DNA of 33,656 nt from Achromobacter pulmonis (GCF_902859765.1 NZ_CADIJV010000042.1:1-33656), one strand, 5' to 3'; shown: positions 14,797 through 23,353, numbered from the stretch's first letter. The notes: generated from the sequence alone by a model not told the origin. Program-made: numbers and translations.

Positions 14797-17058
14797 ATGT
14801 CGTTGCCTATCGAATCGTTCGAGCCCTCCGTCCCGGCTCGCCAGCAGGAAACCCCGCTGTCCTCGCACGTGGACGCCATTTTTTCCAATCGATGGATGAT
14901 CATCGCCATCACCCTGGTCGCGCTGCTGGGCGCGGTCCTATACGTCATGGTCACCCCTTCGGTGTATTCGGCGGACATCATCGTCCAGGTGGAGGAGGAG
15001 GCGCCGCAGGGGCAGAACCGCAGCCTGCTGGGCGACGTGTCGGCCATCTTCGACACCAAGGCCGAGACTTCCGGCGAAATGGAAGTGCTGCGCTCGCGCA
15101 TGGTGGTGGGGCCAGCCGTCGACAAGTTCATGCTGTACATCCACGCCAAGCCGCGCTATTTCCCGGTGGTGGGCGAATGGCTGGCGCGGCGCCATGAGAG
15201 CCTGCCGTATCCGTCCGGGCTGCCGCGCGGCGGCTATGCGTGGGGCGGCGAGTCGATCTCGGTGTCGCAACTGGACGTGCCCAACGAATGGCTCGGCAAG
15301 CCCTTTCGCATCACCTATCTGGGCGACGGCGCCTACACCCTGAGCGACAAGGTCACCGGCGCCACGTTCAAAGGCATGGTCGGCAAGCCCGAGCATTTCA
15401 TGCTGCCCGGCGGCGGCGCGCTGGACCTGCACGTCGACGCCCTGAACGGCCGGCCCGGAACGGAATACACGGTGTCGCGCAGTTCGCGCCTGGCGGCCAT
15501 TGAAGACGTGCAGGCGCGCCTGGGGATCTTCGAGCGCGGCCGCACCTCGGGCGTGATCGGCGTGACGCTGGAAGGCAACGATCCGGCGCTGACCACTGCT
15601 GTCCTGAACCAGATCGGCCAGGAGTACGTGCAGCAGAACGTCAATCGCAAGGCCGCCCAGGCCGAGAAATCGCTGGCGTTCCTGGACCAGCAGCTGCCGC
15701 AGCTCAAGCGCGAGCTGGACGCGGCCGAGACCAAGTACAACGCGCTGCGCAACAAGCGCGGCACCATTGACCTGAGCGAAGAGGCCAAGCTGATCCTGGC
15801 GCAATCGGTGGATGCCCAGACCAAGGTGATGGAACTGCGCGCCAAGCGCCAGGAGATGATCACCCGGTTCGCGCCGACCCACCCCAGCATCATCGCCATC
15901 GACCGTCAGATCGCGTCCCTGACCGGCGACGTCAATCGCATCGGCAGCAATATCAAGCAGTTGCCCGACCTGGAACAGGACGTGGTGCGGCTGGTGCGCG
16001 ACGTGCGCGTCAACACCGAGCTGTACACCGGCCTGCTCAACAACGCCCAGCAACTGCGCCTGATCCGCGCCGGCAAGGTCGGCAACGTGCGCATCCTGGA
16101 TGCGGCGGTGCAGCCCGACAAGCCGGTGCGCCCCAAGGCCGCCATCATCATCGCCGTGGCCACGGCCATCGGCCTGATCTTCGGCGTGCTGTGCGCCTTC
16201 GTGCGCAACGCCCTGTTCGGCGGCCTGTCCGAGCCGGACGATGTCGAGCGCTACACCGGCCTGCCGGTGCTGGCCGCGATTCCGTACAGCGACTTGCAGG
16301 ACAAGCTGTGGCGCCGCAGCCGGCGCAAGAACGCCACCATCCCGGCGTTGCTGGCGCAAAGCCAGAGCAACGCGCCGCCGATCGAAAGCCTGCGCTCGTT
16401 CCGCAATGTGCTGCAAGCATCGCTGCGCCAGTCGGCCAACAACATGGTCATGTTCACCGGGCCGGTGGCCGGGGTCGGCAAGTCGTTCCTGTCGGCCAAC
16501 TTCGCCTTCATCCAGGGCGGGGTCGGCAAGCGCGTGCTGCTGATCGACGCCGATTTTCGCAAGGGCCAGCTCAACCGCTATTTTGGCGTGCCCAAGGAGG
16601 ACGGTCTGTTCGAAGTGCTGTCCGGCACGCTGCCGCTGGAGCGGGTACGCAAGCACAGCGTGTCCGAGGGGGTGGACTTCATCGCCACCGGCGCGGTCAG
16701 CTTCGATCCGTCGGAGCTGCTGGCCTCGCCGATCTTCGGCCAGACCCTGCGCGAGCTGGCCAGCCAGTACGACATGGTCATCCTGGATACCGCGCCGGTG
16801 CTGTCCTCGCCCGACGCGGCGGTGGTCGGCACGCATGCCGCCGCGGTCATGGTGGTGGTGCGGTCGGGCATGAATACGGTGGGGGAGATCCGCGAGACCG
16901 CCAAGCGCCTGATCCAGGCCGGCGCCCCGGTGGACGGCGTGTTGTTCAACGGCCTGAAGCTGATGCCCGAGCGCTTTGGTTTTCGTTCCAAGTACGGTGG
17001 CTACCGCTATTCGCGCGCCGCCTATTACGGTGATTTCAAACAGAACGGCCCCAAGTAA
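14797..17058 (+). CDS. wzc: Wzc-type polysaccharide co-polymerase / tyrosine autokinase
   Basis: An inner-membrane protein that controls polymer length and export together with Wza and autophosphorylates on C-terminal tyrosines. The 753-residue protein (E. coli Wzc is 720) has a first membrane segment near 30-50, a large Wzz-type periplasmic domain with coiled-coil character, a second membrane segment near 445-470, then a cytoplasmic BY-kinase domain: Walker A GPVAGVGKS (555-563), Walker A' VLLIDAD (580-586) and Walker B MVILDT (660-665). The tail has a tyrosine cluster at Y733, Y736, Y738, Y743 and Y744. The ATG at 14797 follows GGAG by six bases. No Wzb-type phosphatase gene lies between wza and wzc or elsewhere in the window. 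Confidence 0.97.
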   Translation: MSLPIESFEPSVPARQQETPLSSHVDAIFSNRWMIIAITLVALLGAVLYVMVTPSVYSADIIVQVEEEAPQGQNRSLLGDVSAIFDTKAETSGEMEVLRSRMVVGPAVDKFMLYIHAKPRYFPVVGEWLARRHESLPYPSGLPRGGYAWGGESISVSQLDVPNEWLGKPFRITYLGDGAYTLSDKVTGATFKGMVGKPEHFMLPGGGALDLHVDALNGRPGTEYTVSRSSRLAAIEDVQARLGIFERGRTSGVIGVTLEGNDPALTTAVLNQIGQEYVQQNVNRKAAQAEKSLAFLDQQLPQLKRELDAAETKYNALRNKRGTIDLSEEAKLILAQSVDAQTKVMELRAKRQEMITRFAPTHPSIIAIDRQIASLTGDVNRIGSNIKQLPDLEQDVVRLVRDVRVNTELYTGLLNNAQQLRLIRAGKVGNVRILDAAVQPDKPVRPKAAIIIAVATAIGLIFGVLCAFVRNALFGGLSEPDDVERYTGLPVLAAIPYSDLQDKLWRRSRRKNATIPALLAQSQSNAPPIESLRSFRNVLQASLRQSANNMVMFTGPVAGVGKSFLSANFAFIQGGVGKRVLLIDADFRKGQLNRYFGVPKEDGLFEVLSGTLPLERVRKHSVSEGVDFIATGAVSFDPSELLASPIFGQTLRELASQYDMVILDTAPVLSSPDAAVVGTHAAAVMVVVRSGMNTVGEIRETAKRLIQAGAPVDGVLFNGLKLMPERFGFRSKYGGYRYSRAAYYGDFKQNGPK

Positions 17059-17076
17059 CCCGCGCGGAGAACTGGC

Positions 17077-18480
17077 ATGCATGGAACGTTTGGCTGGGAA
17101 CCCCCGCAGATCCTGGATGCGGTCTTCAAGGCGTACGACATACGCGGCACCGTGCCCGATGAAATCGACGCGCGCTTCGCCCATAGCCTGGGCATGGCGG
17201 CCGGCGCGCGGGCCCTGGAGCTGGGCGCGCGCGCCATGGTGGTGGGACGCGACGGACGCCTGAGCAGCGTGGAGCTGACGGCGGCGCTTCAGGCCGGGCT
17301 GCGCTCGGCCGGGGTGCATGTGATCGACATCGGCATGGCGACTACGCCGATGGTCTATTTCGCCACCTGGCTGATGGACACCGGCGCCGGCATCGCCGTG
17401 ACCGGCAGCCACAATCCGCCGGCGCACAACGGCTTCAAGATCGTCATGGACGGCGCATCGCTGTATGGCGAAGGCATCACCGCGCTGCGCGATGCGATGC
17501 GCCTGCCGATCGAGTCGGCCAGCGTGGCCGGCGGGCGCACCCAGATGCAGATCCAGCCGTGCTACGCGGCGCGGCTGGCGGGCGACATCCGCATGGCGCG
17601 GCCGATGAAGATCGCCATCGACTGCGGCAGCGGCGTGGCCGGGGCGGTGGCGCCCGCGTTGTTCCGCGCCCTGGGCTGCGAGGTCACGGAACTGTTCTGC
17701 GAGGTGGACGGCTCGTTCCCCGGGCACCATCCCGATCCGGCCGATCCGCAGAACCTGCAGGACCTGATCTATTGCCTGCGCTATTCCGATTGCGAGGTCG
17801 GGCTGGCGTTCGATGGCGACGGCGACCGGCTCGGCGTGGTTACCAAGTCCGGCCAGATCATCTGGCCCGACCGGCAACTGATCCTGTTCGCGCGCGACGT
17901 GCTGGCGCGCAACCCGGGCGCCGAGATCCTCTACGACGTCAAGTGCAGCCGCCACGTCGCGCGCGCCATCGCCGAGGCCGGCGGCAAGCCGACCATGTGG
18001 AAGACGGGACATTCGCTGATCAAGGCCAAGATGCGCGAGACCGGCGCGTTGCTGGCCGGCGAGATGAGCGGGCATATCTTCTTCAAGGAGCGCTGGTACG
18101 GCTTTGACGACGGCATCTACGCCGCCGCGCGGCTGCTGGAGATCCTGTCGGCGGCGCCCGATCCGTCGGCGCTGCTGGAAAGCCTGCCGCAGTCCTGCGC
18201 CACGCCCGAAATCAAGCTGGAAACCACCCAGGGCGAGCAGTTCGCGTTGGTGGAGGCGCTGCGTGAACACGGAGAGTTCCCCGGCGCGCAATCCATCAAT
18301 GACCTGGACGGGGTGCGGGTCGACTACGCCGACGGCTTCGGCCTGGCGCGGCCGTCCAACACCACGCCGACGGTGGTGCTGCGTTTCGAGGGAGACACCG
18401 TGGCCGCATTGGCCCGCATCGAGGAGGACTTCCGCAATGCGTTCCGGCGTGTTGCCCCTCATATCCGTTTACCGTTCTAA
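17077..18480 (+). CDS. manB: Phosphomannomutase (ManB/CpsG, phosphohexomutase superfamily)
   Basis: Interconverts mannose-6-phosphate and mannose-1-phosphate for GDP-mannose synthesis; related enzymes also act on glucose phosphates. The 467-residue protein (E. coli CpsG is 456) shows the opening FKAYDIRG (17-24), the phosphoserine loop TGSHNPP (109-115, Ser111), the magnesium site DGDGDR (246-251), and the sugar-binding GEMSGH near 328-333. The ATG at 17077 has GGAG eight bases upstream and starts 18 bases after wzc. Together with ManC it supplies Gmd; the two genes lie in the two opposed operons, so both must be expressed for GDP-mannose production from this locus. Confidence 0.95.
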   Translation: MHGTFGWEPPQILDAVFKAYDIRGTVPDEIDARFAHSLGMAAGARALELGARAMVVGRDGRLSSVELTAALQAGLRSAGVHVIDIGMATTPMVYFATWLMDTGAGIAVTGSHNPPAHNGFKIVMDGASLYGEGITALRDAMRLPIESASVAGGRTQMQIQPCYAARLAGDIRMARPMKIAIDCGSGVAGAVAPALFRALGCEVTELFCEVDGSFPGHHPDPADPQNLQDLIYCLRYSDCEVGLAFDGDGDRLGVVTKSGQIIWPDRQLILFARDVLARNPGAEILYDVKCSRHVARAIAEAGGKPTMWKTGHSLIKAKMRETGALLAGEMSGHIFFKERWYGFDDGIYAAARLLEILSAAPDPSALLESLPQSCATPEIKLETTQGEQFALVEALREHGEFPGAQSINDLDGVRVDYADGFGLARPSNTTPTVVLRFEGDTVAALARIEEDFRNAFRRVAPHIRLPF

Positions 18481-18493
18481 GGAGCATCACGCG

Positions 18494-20167
18494 ATGGGAA
18501 AGGCGAATATTGCGAGAGAGGCCCAAGCCGGGGCCGAGGCGGACAGCCTGGCCGCCAGCCCCGAGTGGCAGGCGTTCTCCCAGGCGGCGCGTGGCGCCGC
18601 GCTGGACGCGGGCGCGCTGAAGGTGATCGAGGCGGCCGGCTTGTGCGTGGACCTGACGATGCAGCGGCAGTCGGCGCCGCTGGACGCCGCGGCGCAAGCG
18701 CTGCTGCGCGCCCGCGGGCTGGATGCGGCGCGCCAGGCGCTGTTCGCCGGCGCGCCGGTCAATTGGACCGAGGGCAAGCCGGCCTGGCACACGGCGCTGC
18801 GCGCCGGCCGCACCCGCGAGCAACCGGACGGGCAGGACCAGGACTCGGTCTGCGAGTATTCGCGCATGGCCGACTTCGTGCGCCGCATCGACCAGGGCGC
18901 CGATTTTTCCTCGGTGCTGCACATTGGCATCGGCGGCAGCGACTGGGGGCCGCGCCTGGCGATCCAGGCGTTCGGCGGCGCCGGCCAGCGCCGCCAGATC
19001 CGCTTCGTCTCGAATATCGACGGCCATGCCTTCCATGACGCCGTGGCCGGGCTGGACCCGCGCCGCTGCCTGGTGGTGGTGTCGTCCAAGTCGTTCACCA
19101 CCGCCGAGACCCTGCACAATGCGCGCGCGGCCATCGCCTGGCTCCAGCGCGGCGGGGTGGCGGACCTCTCGCAGCACCTGGCGGCGGTCACCGCCAACGT
19201 GCCGGCGGCGCGCGCGCTGGGGGTGCCGTCGAGCCAGGTGTTCCACATGTGCGACTGGGTCGGCGGCCGCTATTCGGTCTGGTCGGTGGCCGGCCTGTCG
19301 ATCGCGTTGACGGTGGGCATGGACGTGCTGATCGGCATGCGCGCCGGCGCCGAGGCCATGGACCAGCACTTCCAGCAGGCGCCGCTGGCGGCCAACGCGC
19401 CGGTGCAGCTGGCGCTGGCCGGGCTGGTCAATTGCAGCGTGCTGGGGCACGGTTCGCTCAACATCGCCGCCTACAGCGCGCGGCTGCTGCACCTGGTGAC
19501 CTATCTGCAGCAGCTCGAAATGGAGTCGCTGGGCAAGCGTGTCGGCGGCGACGGCGCCGAGGTCGATGTGCCGACGGCGCCCATCATCTGGGGCATGCCG
19601 GGCACCGACGGCCAGCACACCTTCTTCCAGTGGCTGCACCAGAGCGCGCAGGGCGCGCCGGTCGATTTCATCGCCAGCCTGCAGGGCCACGCCGACAGCC
19701 CCGACGCCCACCGCATGCTGCTGGCCAATTGCCTGGCGCAGCGCCAGGCGCTGCTGCGCGGCAAGAGCCTGGAACAGGCGTTGCTGGACGTGGCGCATAT
19801 CGACGATCCCGACAAGGCGCTGAGCCTGGCGCGCCACATGGTGCATCCGGGCGGGCGGCCATCCACGCTGATCGTGCTGCGCCAGCTCGACCCGCGCGCG
19901 CTGGGCGCCTTGCTGGCGCTGTACGAGCACAAGGTGTTCGTACAGAGCGTGGTGTGGGGCGTCAATCCGTTCGACCAATGGGGCGTGGAACTGGGCAAGC
20001 GGCTGGCCAGCGGCATCGAGCGCGAACTGGCGGTGCCGGTTTCGGCTGGCGTGGTCGACTGGGGCCACGACGCTTCCACCTCGTACTGGATCGACCGCTA
20101 TCGCGGCCATGCCCAGGCGCCGCGCCCGCGCCATGCCTGGGTGCCGGGCGTGGCGGCGCATCTTTGA
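18494..20167 (+). CDS. pgi: Glucose-6-phosphate isomerase
   Basis: Interconverts glucose-6-phosphate and fructose-6-phosphate in the cytoplasm. The 557-residue protein (E. coli Pgi is 549) carries HIGIGGSDWGPRL (143-155), SSKSFTTAETL (197-207), the catalytic-histidine segment GTDGQHTFFQWLHQ, and the C-terminal signature NPFDQWGVELGKRL with the catalytic lysine. The ATG at 18494 follows AAGGAG by nine bases and lies 13 bases after manB; the upstream open frame to 18104 is a shadow of manB. Placed here, the enzyme links central glucose phosphate to the fructose-6-phosphate/mannose-6-phosphate isomerase activity of ManC. Whether this is the organism's only pgi cannot be known from the window. 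Confidence 0.96.
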   Translation: MGKANIAREAQAGAEADSLAASPEWQAFSQAARGAALDAGALKVIEAAGLCVDLTMQRQSAPLDAAAQALLRARGLDAARQALFAGAPVNWTEGKPAWHTALRAGRTREQPDGQDQDSVCEYSRMADFVRRIDQGADFSSVLHIGIGGSDWGPRLAIQAFGGAGQRRQIRFVSNIDGHAFHDAVAGLDPRRCLVVVSSKSFTTAETLHNARAAIAWLQRGGVADLSQHLAAVTANVPAARALGVPSSQVFHMCDWVGGRYSVWSVAGLSIALTVGMDVLIGMRAGAEAMDQHFQQAPLAANAPVQLALAGLVNCSVLGHGSLNIAAYSARLLHLVTYLQQLEMESLGKRVGGDGAEVDVPTAPIIWGMPGTDGQHTFFQWLHQSAQGAPVDFIASLQGHADSPDAHRMLLANCLAQRQALLRGKSLEQALLDVAHIDDPDKALSLARHMVHPGGRPSTLIVLRQLDPRALGALLALYEHKVFVQSVVWGVNPFDQWGVELGKRLASGIERELAVPVSAGVVDWGHDASTSYWIDRYRGHAQAPRPRHAWVPGVAAHL

Positions 20168-20180
20168 ACGGAGAGCGGGT

Positions 20181-21233
20181 ATGACGGAGATGCGCGTGCT
20201 GGTCACCGGCGGCGCCGGCTACATCGGCGCCCACACCCTGGTGGCGATGCTGGCGGCGGGCCAGCGGCCGCTGGTGCTGGACAACTTCAGCAACAGCAGC
20301 CCGGAGGCGGTGCGGCGGGTCGAGCGCCTGTGCGGCGCGTCGATCCCGCTGGTCGAGGGCGACATCCGCCAGACCGGATTGGTGCAGGCGCTGCTGGCGC
20401 GCGAGGCGCGGCGGGGCGATCCGGTGCGCGCGGTGCTGCACCTGGCCGGCTGCAAGGCCGTCGGCGAATCGGTGGCCGATCCGCTCAAGTACTACGACAA
20501 CAATGTGGCCGGCTCGGTGGCGCTGTTGCGCGCCATGCGCGACGAGGGCGTGGCGCGCGTGGTGTTCAGTTCGTCGGCCACCGTCTATGGCGAGCCGCGC
20601 GCGTTGCCGTTCACCGAGGCGCATCCGCTGGCGCCCGCCAATCCGTATGGCCGCAGCAAGCTGATGGTCGAGCAGATGCTGCGCGACCTGTGCGCCGCCG
20701 AGCCGGCCTTCGGCGCGGTGACGTTGCGCTACTTCAACCCGATCGGCGCGCATCCCAGCGGCCAGATCGGCGAAAGCCCGCGCGACGTGCCCAACAACCT
20801 GTTTCCCTACATCACCCAGGTGGCGGTGGGGCGCCAGCCGTTCCTGAACGTGTTCGGCGACGACTACGCCACCGAGGACGGCACCGGCGTGCGCGATTAC
20901 CTGCACGTCATGGATCTGGCGCAGGGCCATGTGCAGGCGCTGGACTATGCCGCCGGCCATGCCGGCTTCGTGGCCGTCAACCTGGGCACGGGGCGCGGCA
21001 CCAGCGTGCTGGAGCTGGTGCGCGCGTTCGAGCGCGTCAGCCAGCGCCGCATTCCGCTGCGCAAGGCGCCGCGCCGTCCCGGCGACATCGAGCGGATGTG
21101 GGCCGATCCGGCGCTGGCGGCCACGCTGCTGGGCTGGCGCAGCACCCGCGGGGTCGAGGCCATGTGCGCCGACGGCTGGCGCTGGCAGCAGGGCAACCCG
21201 GGCGGTTACGAGCCCGAGCCGCCGGCGCCATAA
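20181..21233 (+). CDS. galE: UDP-glucose 4-epimerase
   Basis: Interconverts UDP-glucose and UDP-galactose with tightly bound NAD. The 350-residue protein (E. coli GalE is 338) shows the cofactor loop GGAGYIG (10-16), DNFSNSSPE (34-42), HLAGCKAVGESV (87-98), the SSSATVYG loop (130-137) and the catalytic Y156-x3-K160 in NPYGRSK, followed by LRYFNPIGAHPSG and the YLHVMDLA segment. The ATG at 20181 has GGAG seven bases upstream and starts 13 bases after pgi. It is the last clear gene of the rightward polysaccharide group and suggests galactose as a polymer component; it may also serve other cell-surface sugars. Confidence 0.95.
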   Translation: MTEMRVLVTGGAGYIGAHTLVAMLAAGQRPLVLDNFSNSSPEAVRRVERLCGASIPLVEGDIRQTGLVQALLAREARRGDPVRAVLHLAGCKAVGESVADPLKYYDNNVAGSVALLRAMRDEGVARVVFSSSATVYGEPRALPFTEAHPLAPANPYGRSKLMVEQMLRDLCAAEPAFGAVTLRYFNPIGAHPSGQIGESPRDVPNNLFPYITQVAVGRQPFLNVFGDDYATEDGTGVRDYLHVMDLAQGHVQALDYAAGHAGFVAVNLGTGRGTSVLELVRAFERVSQRRIPLRKAPRRPGDIERMWADPALAATLLGWRSTRGVEAMCADGWRWQQGNPGGYEPEPPAP

Positions 21234-21361
21234 CCCCAACGCCGTGTCGGTTGGATTTCCGCCAAGCGGGCCGAGCGGTTACAGTTGACGGAAATATTGC
21301 GAAGCAGCATCGCCGCGCGGCGCCGCCGGCGCGCGCGATGCACCGTCACCGAGGCACTGTC
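21234..21361 (+). promoter_or_regulatory. galE-epsC intergenic region, possible promoter
   Basis: The start of the 184-base gap between galE and the acetyltransferase. It contains a TTGACG -35-like hexamer at 21285-21290 in a locally AT-richer patch, but no clear -10 at the usual distance. The stretch ends at the start of a short ORF. A separate promoter for the serine acetyltransferase is likely because its function differs from the polysaccharide genes; I cannot place it exactly. Confidence 0.3.
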
Positions 21362-21421
21362 ATGCTCGATTCTCACCCGATCGCCGGCCCGGCCGGCACC
21401 CGCCTGGGACTGCCCCGATGA
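21362..21421 (+). CDS. Possible 19-residue leader peptide upstream of epsC
   Basis: A 19-codon ORF (MLDSHPIAGPAGTRLGLPR) that starts at an ATG with GAGG seven bases upstream and ends with a TGA overlapping the ATG of the serine acetyltransferase (ATGA at 21418-21421). The acetyltransferase itself lacks a good ribosome site, so ribosomes finishing this ORF could re-initiate on it. The peptide has one Ser and no Cys, so a classical cysteine-codon attenuator is not indicated. A chance ORF in GC-rich DNA is a real alternative. Confidence 0.35.
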   Translation: MLDSHPIAGPAGTRLGLPR

Positions 21422-22365
21422 GCGGTCCGGCCTACCTTCCCACCGCCCACTGGAACCTGGACAGCATCGTCTCGGGCCTGCGCCAGGCGCGCGTGGCCTG
21501 GCGCGGTCCGCGCGGCCGCCTGCGCGAAGACGCCGGGCTGCGCGAGTTCCCGTCCCAGGAAGCCCTGCGCCAGATCATCAAGGACCTCTGTGGCGCCTTG
21601 TTCCCGATGCGCCTGGGGCCGATCGACCTGCGCGAGGAAGTCGAGGACTTCTACGTCGGCCACACCATCGGCGCGGCGCTGGACGCCTTGCTGCACCAGG
21701 TCAACCTGGAACTGCAATACCTCGGCCGCGACGACCCGGCGCAACTGGCCGATTCGCAGCCGCGCGCCATCGAGATCGTGCGCCGGTTCGGCGCCGAGCT
21801 GCCGCGCGTGCGTGCCGCGCTCGACCTGGACGTGACCGCCGCCTACCAGGGCGATCCGGCCGCGCACAGCGTCGACGAGGTGCTGCTGTGCTACCCGGGC
21901 GTGGCCGCCATGATCCACCACCGCCTGGCCAACGTGCTGTACCGCCTGGGCGTGCCGATGCTGGCGCGCATCGTGGCCGAGATCGCCCACGCCGACACCG
22001 GCATCGACATCCACCCGGGCGCCACCATCGGCAGCAGCTTCTTCATCGACCACGGCACTGGCGTGGTGATCGGCGAAACCGCCATCATCGGCGACCGCGT
22101 GCGGCTCTACCAGATGGTCACGCTGGGCGCCAAGCGCTTCCCGCCGGGCGAGAACGGCGAACTCAAGAAAGGCCTGGCGCGCCACCCGCTGATCGAAGAT
22201 GATGTGGTGATCTACGCGGGCGCCACCATTCTGGGGCGTGTCACCATCGGCAAGGGCTCGACCATCGGCGGCAACGTCTGGCTCACGCGCAGCGTGCCGC
22301 CGGGCAGCAACGTCACCCAGGCCAGCCTGGTCAGCGACATGCCCGATTGCGGCCTGGGCGGCTGA
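21418..22365 (+). CDS. epsC: Serine O-acetyltransferase (EpsC/CysE family)
   Basis: Transfers acetyl from acetyl-CoA to L-serine, the first committed step of cysteine synthesis. The 315-residue protein has an N-terminal alpha-helical domain with the IDLREEVEDFYVGHTIG region (69-85) typical of the long EpsC form, then a C-terminal left-handed beta-helix: GIDIHPGATIGSSFFIDHG (195-213), GTGVVIGETAIIG, YQMVTLGAK, and VTIGKGSTIGGNVWL. The DH at 211-212 corresponds to the active-site DH of CysE. The start at 21418 overlaps a short upstream ORF as ATGA and has only a weak ribosome site of its own. It is not obviously linked to the polysaccharide genes despite being downstream on the same strand. Confidence 0.92.
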   Translation: MSGPAYLPTAHWNLDSIVSGLRQARVAWRGPRGRLREDAGLREFPSQEALRQIIKDLCGALFPMRLGPIDLREEVEDFYVGHTIGAALDALLHQVNLELQYLGRDDPAQLADSQPRAIEIVRRFGAELPRVRAALDLDVTAAYQGDPAAHSVDEVLLCYPGVAAMIHHRLANVLYRLGVPMLARIVAEIAHADTGIDIHPGATIGSSFFIDHGTGVVIGETAIIGDRVRLYQMVTLGAKRFPPGENGELKKGLARHPLIEDDVVIYAGATILGRVTIGKGSTIGGNVWLTRSVPPGSNVTQASLVSDMPDCGLGG

Positions 22366-22462
22366 CACCGCCCGCGTGGCGCCAGACGCCCGGGCAGCCC
22401 TGCTGCCGCCCGCGTCCGGCCCGGGGCGCCCTGGACGCCCGCGTTTCGCTACGGGAAACTGG

Positions 22463-23290
22463 ATGGACACACATGTTTCGGATCTGGCCGCGCTGCGCGG
22501 CTTCGTTGACCGCCACCCGCGGCTGTTCGTGCTGACGGGAGCGGGTGTCAGCACCGATTCCGGCATCCCCGACTACCGCGACAGCGACGGCGAATGGAAG
22601 CGTTCGCCGCCCATGACGCTGCAGACCTTCATGGGCGGCGGCTATGCGCGCGCCCGCTACTGGGCCCGCAGCATGGTGGGCTGGCGCCGCTTCGGCCAGG
22701 TGCAACCCAATGCCTCGCACCGCGCCCTGGCGCAATTGCAGCGGCAGGGGCGGGTGTCGATCCTGGTGACGCAGAACGTCGACGGCCTGCACGAGGCCGC
22801 TGGCAGCCCTGATGTGGTGGACCTGCACGGCCGCCTCGACCAGGTGCGCTGCATGCATTGCGATTGGCGCGGCGGCCGCGAGGCCTGGCAGGACACGCTG
22901 CACCGGCACAACCCCGGCTGGATCGCGTTCGAGGCCGACGACGCGCCCGACGGCGATGCCGACCTGGAGGGCGTGGATTTCGCGGCGTTCCAGGTGCCGC
23001 CCTGTCCGGTCTGCGGCGGCATCGTCAAGCCGGACGTGGTGTTCTTCGGCGAAACCGTGCCGCGCGAGCGGGTCGACCGCGCCAATGCCGGTCTGATGGC
23101 GGCCGACGCGGTGCTGGTGGTGGGCTCGTCGCTGATGGTCTATTCGGGCTATCGCTTCGTGACCGCGGCGGCGCGCAACGGCCTGCCGATCGCCACCATC
23201 AATCTGGGCCGCACCCGGGCCGACCCTCTGCTGACGCTGAAGATCGAACTGCCCAGCGCGGTGGCGTTGCAGGCGCTGGCGGCAGCATGA
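22463..23290 (+). CDS. SIR2-family NAD-dependent deacylase, class II (SIRT4-like) sirtuin
   Basis: A 275-residue sirtuin predicted to remove acyl groups from protein lysines using NAD, or to ADP-ribosylate targets. NAD-binding motifs are TGAGVSTDSGIPDYR (25-39) and TQNVDGLH (103-110), the catalytic histidine is H122 in LHG, and the zinc cysteines are C130, C133, C181 and C184. The YWARSMVGWRRFGQVQPN segment (67-83 region) closely matches class II sirtuins such as SIRT4 rather than the CobB type (class III). I chose the ATG at 22463 (MDTHVSDL) with GGGA eight to ten bases upstream. It sits 97 bases after epsC on the same strand; the gap holds a small GC-rich hairpin (22393-22407) but no clear promoter. 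Substrates are unknown. Confidence 0.92.
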   Translation: MDTHVSDLAALRGFVDRHPRLFVLTGAGVSTDSGIPDYRDSDGEWKRSPPMTLQTFMGGGYARARYWARSMVGWRRFGQVQPNASHRALAQLQRQGRVSILVTQNVDGLHEAAGSPDVVDLHGRLDQVRCMHCDWRGGREAWQDTLHRHNPGWIAFEADDAPDGDADLEGVDFAAFQVPPCPVCGGIVKPDVVFFGETVPRERVDRANAGLMAADAVLVVGSSLMVYSGYRFVTAAARNGLPIATINLGRTRADPLLTLKIELPSAVALQALAAA

Positions 23291-23306
23291 AAGTAGGACC
23301 GACAGC

Positions 23307-23325
23307 GGCCGGTTTTTGACCGGTT
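23307..23325 (+). terminator. Weak terminator-like hairpin after the sirtuin gene
   Basis: CCGGT (23309-23313) pairs with ACCGG (23319-23323) across a TTTTG loop, extended by two G-T wobbles, and is followed by TTTAACC. It starts 17 bases after the sirtuin stop. The stem is short and the T-run brief, so termination is only suggested. Confidence 0.3.
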
Positions 23326-23353
23326 TAACCAAGTGCCTGGCCTGTAAGGACTT

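Noticed and set aside
14938-18462. A very long minus-strand open frame (over 1,100 codons) opposite wzc and manB
   Set aside because: It is antisense to two unmistakable genes and its translation is His/Gln/Arg/Ala-rich with no known motifs, the usual mirror of high-GC coding DNA.
21285-22202. Extended plus-strand frame starting before epsC
   Set aside because: It is out of frame with the conserved acetyltransferase and arginine-rich throughout; the short leader ORF is the only upstream frame with a ribosome site and start/stop coupling.
22393-22407. Terminator between epsC and the sirtuin gene
   Set aside because: The stem is only five base pairs and lacks a T-tract, which is not distinguishable from chance in DNA of this composition.
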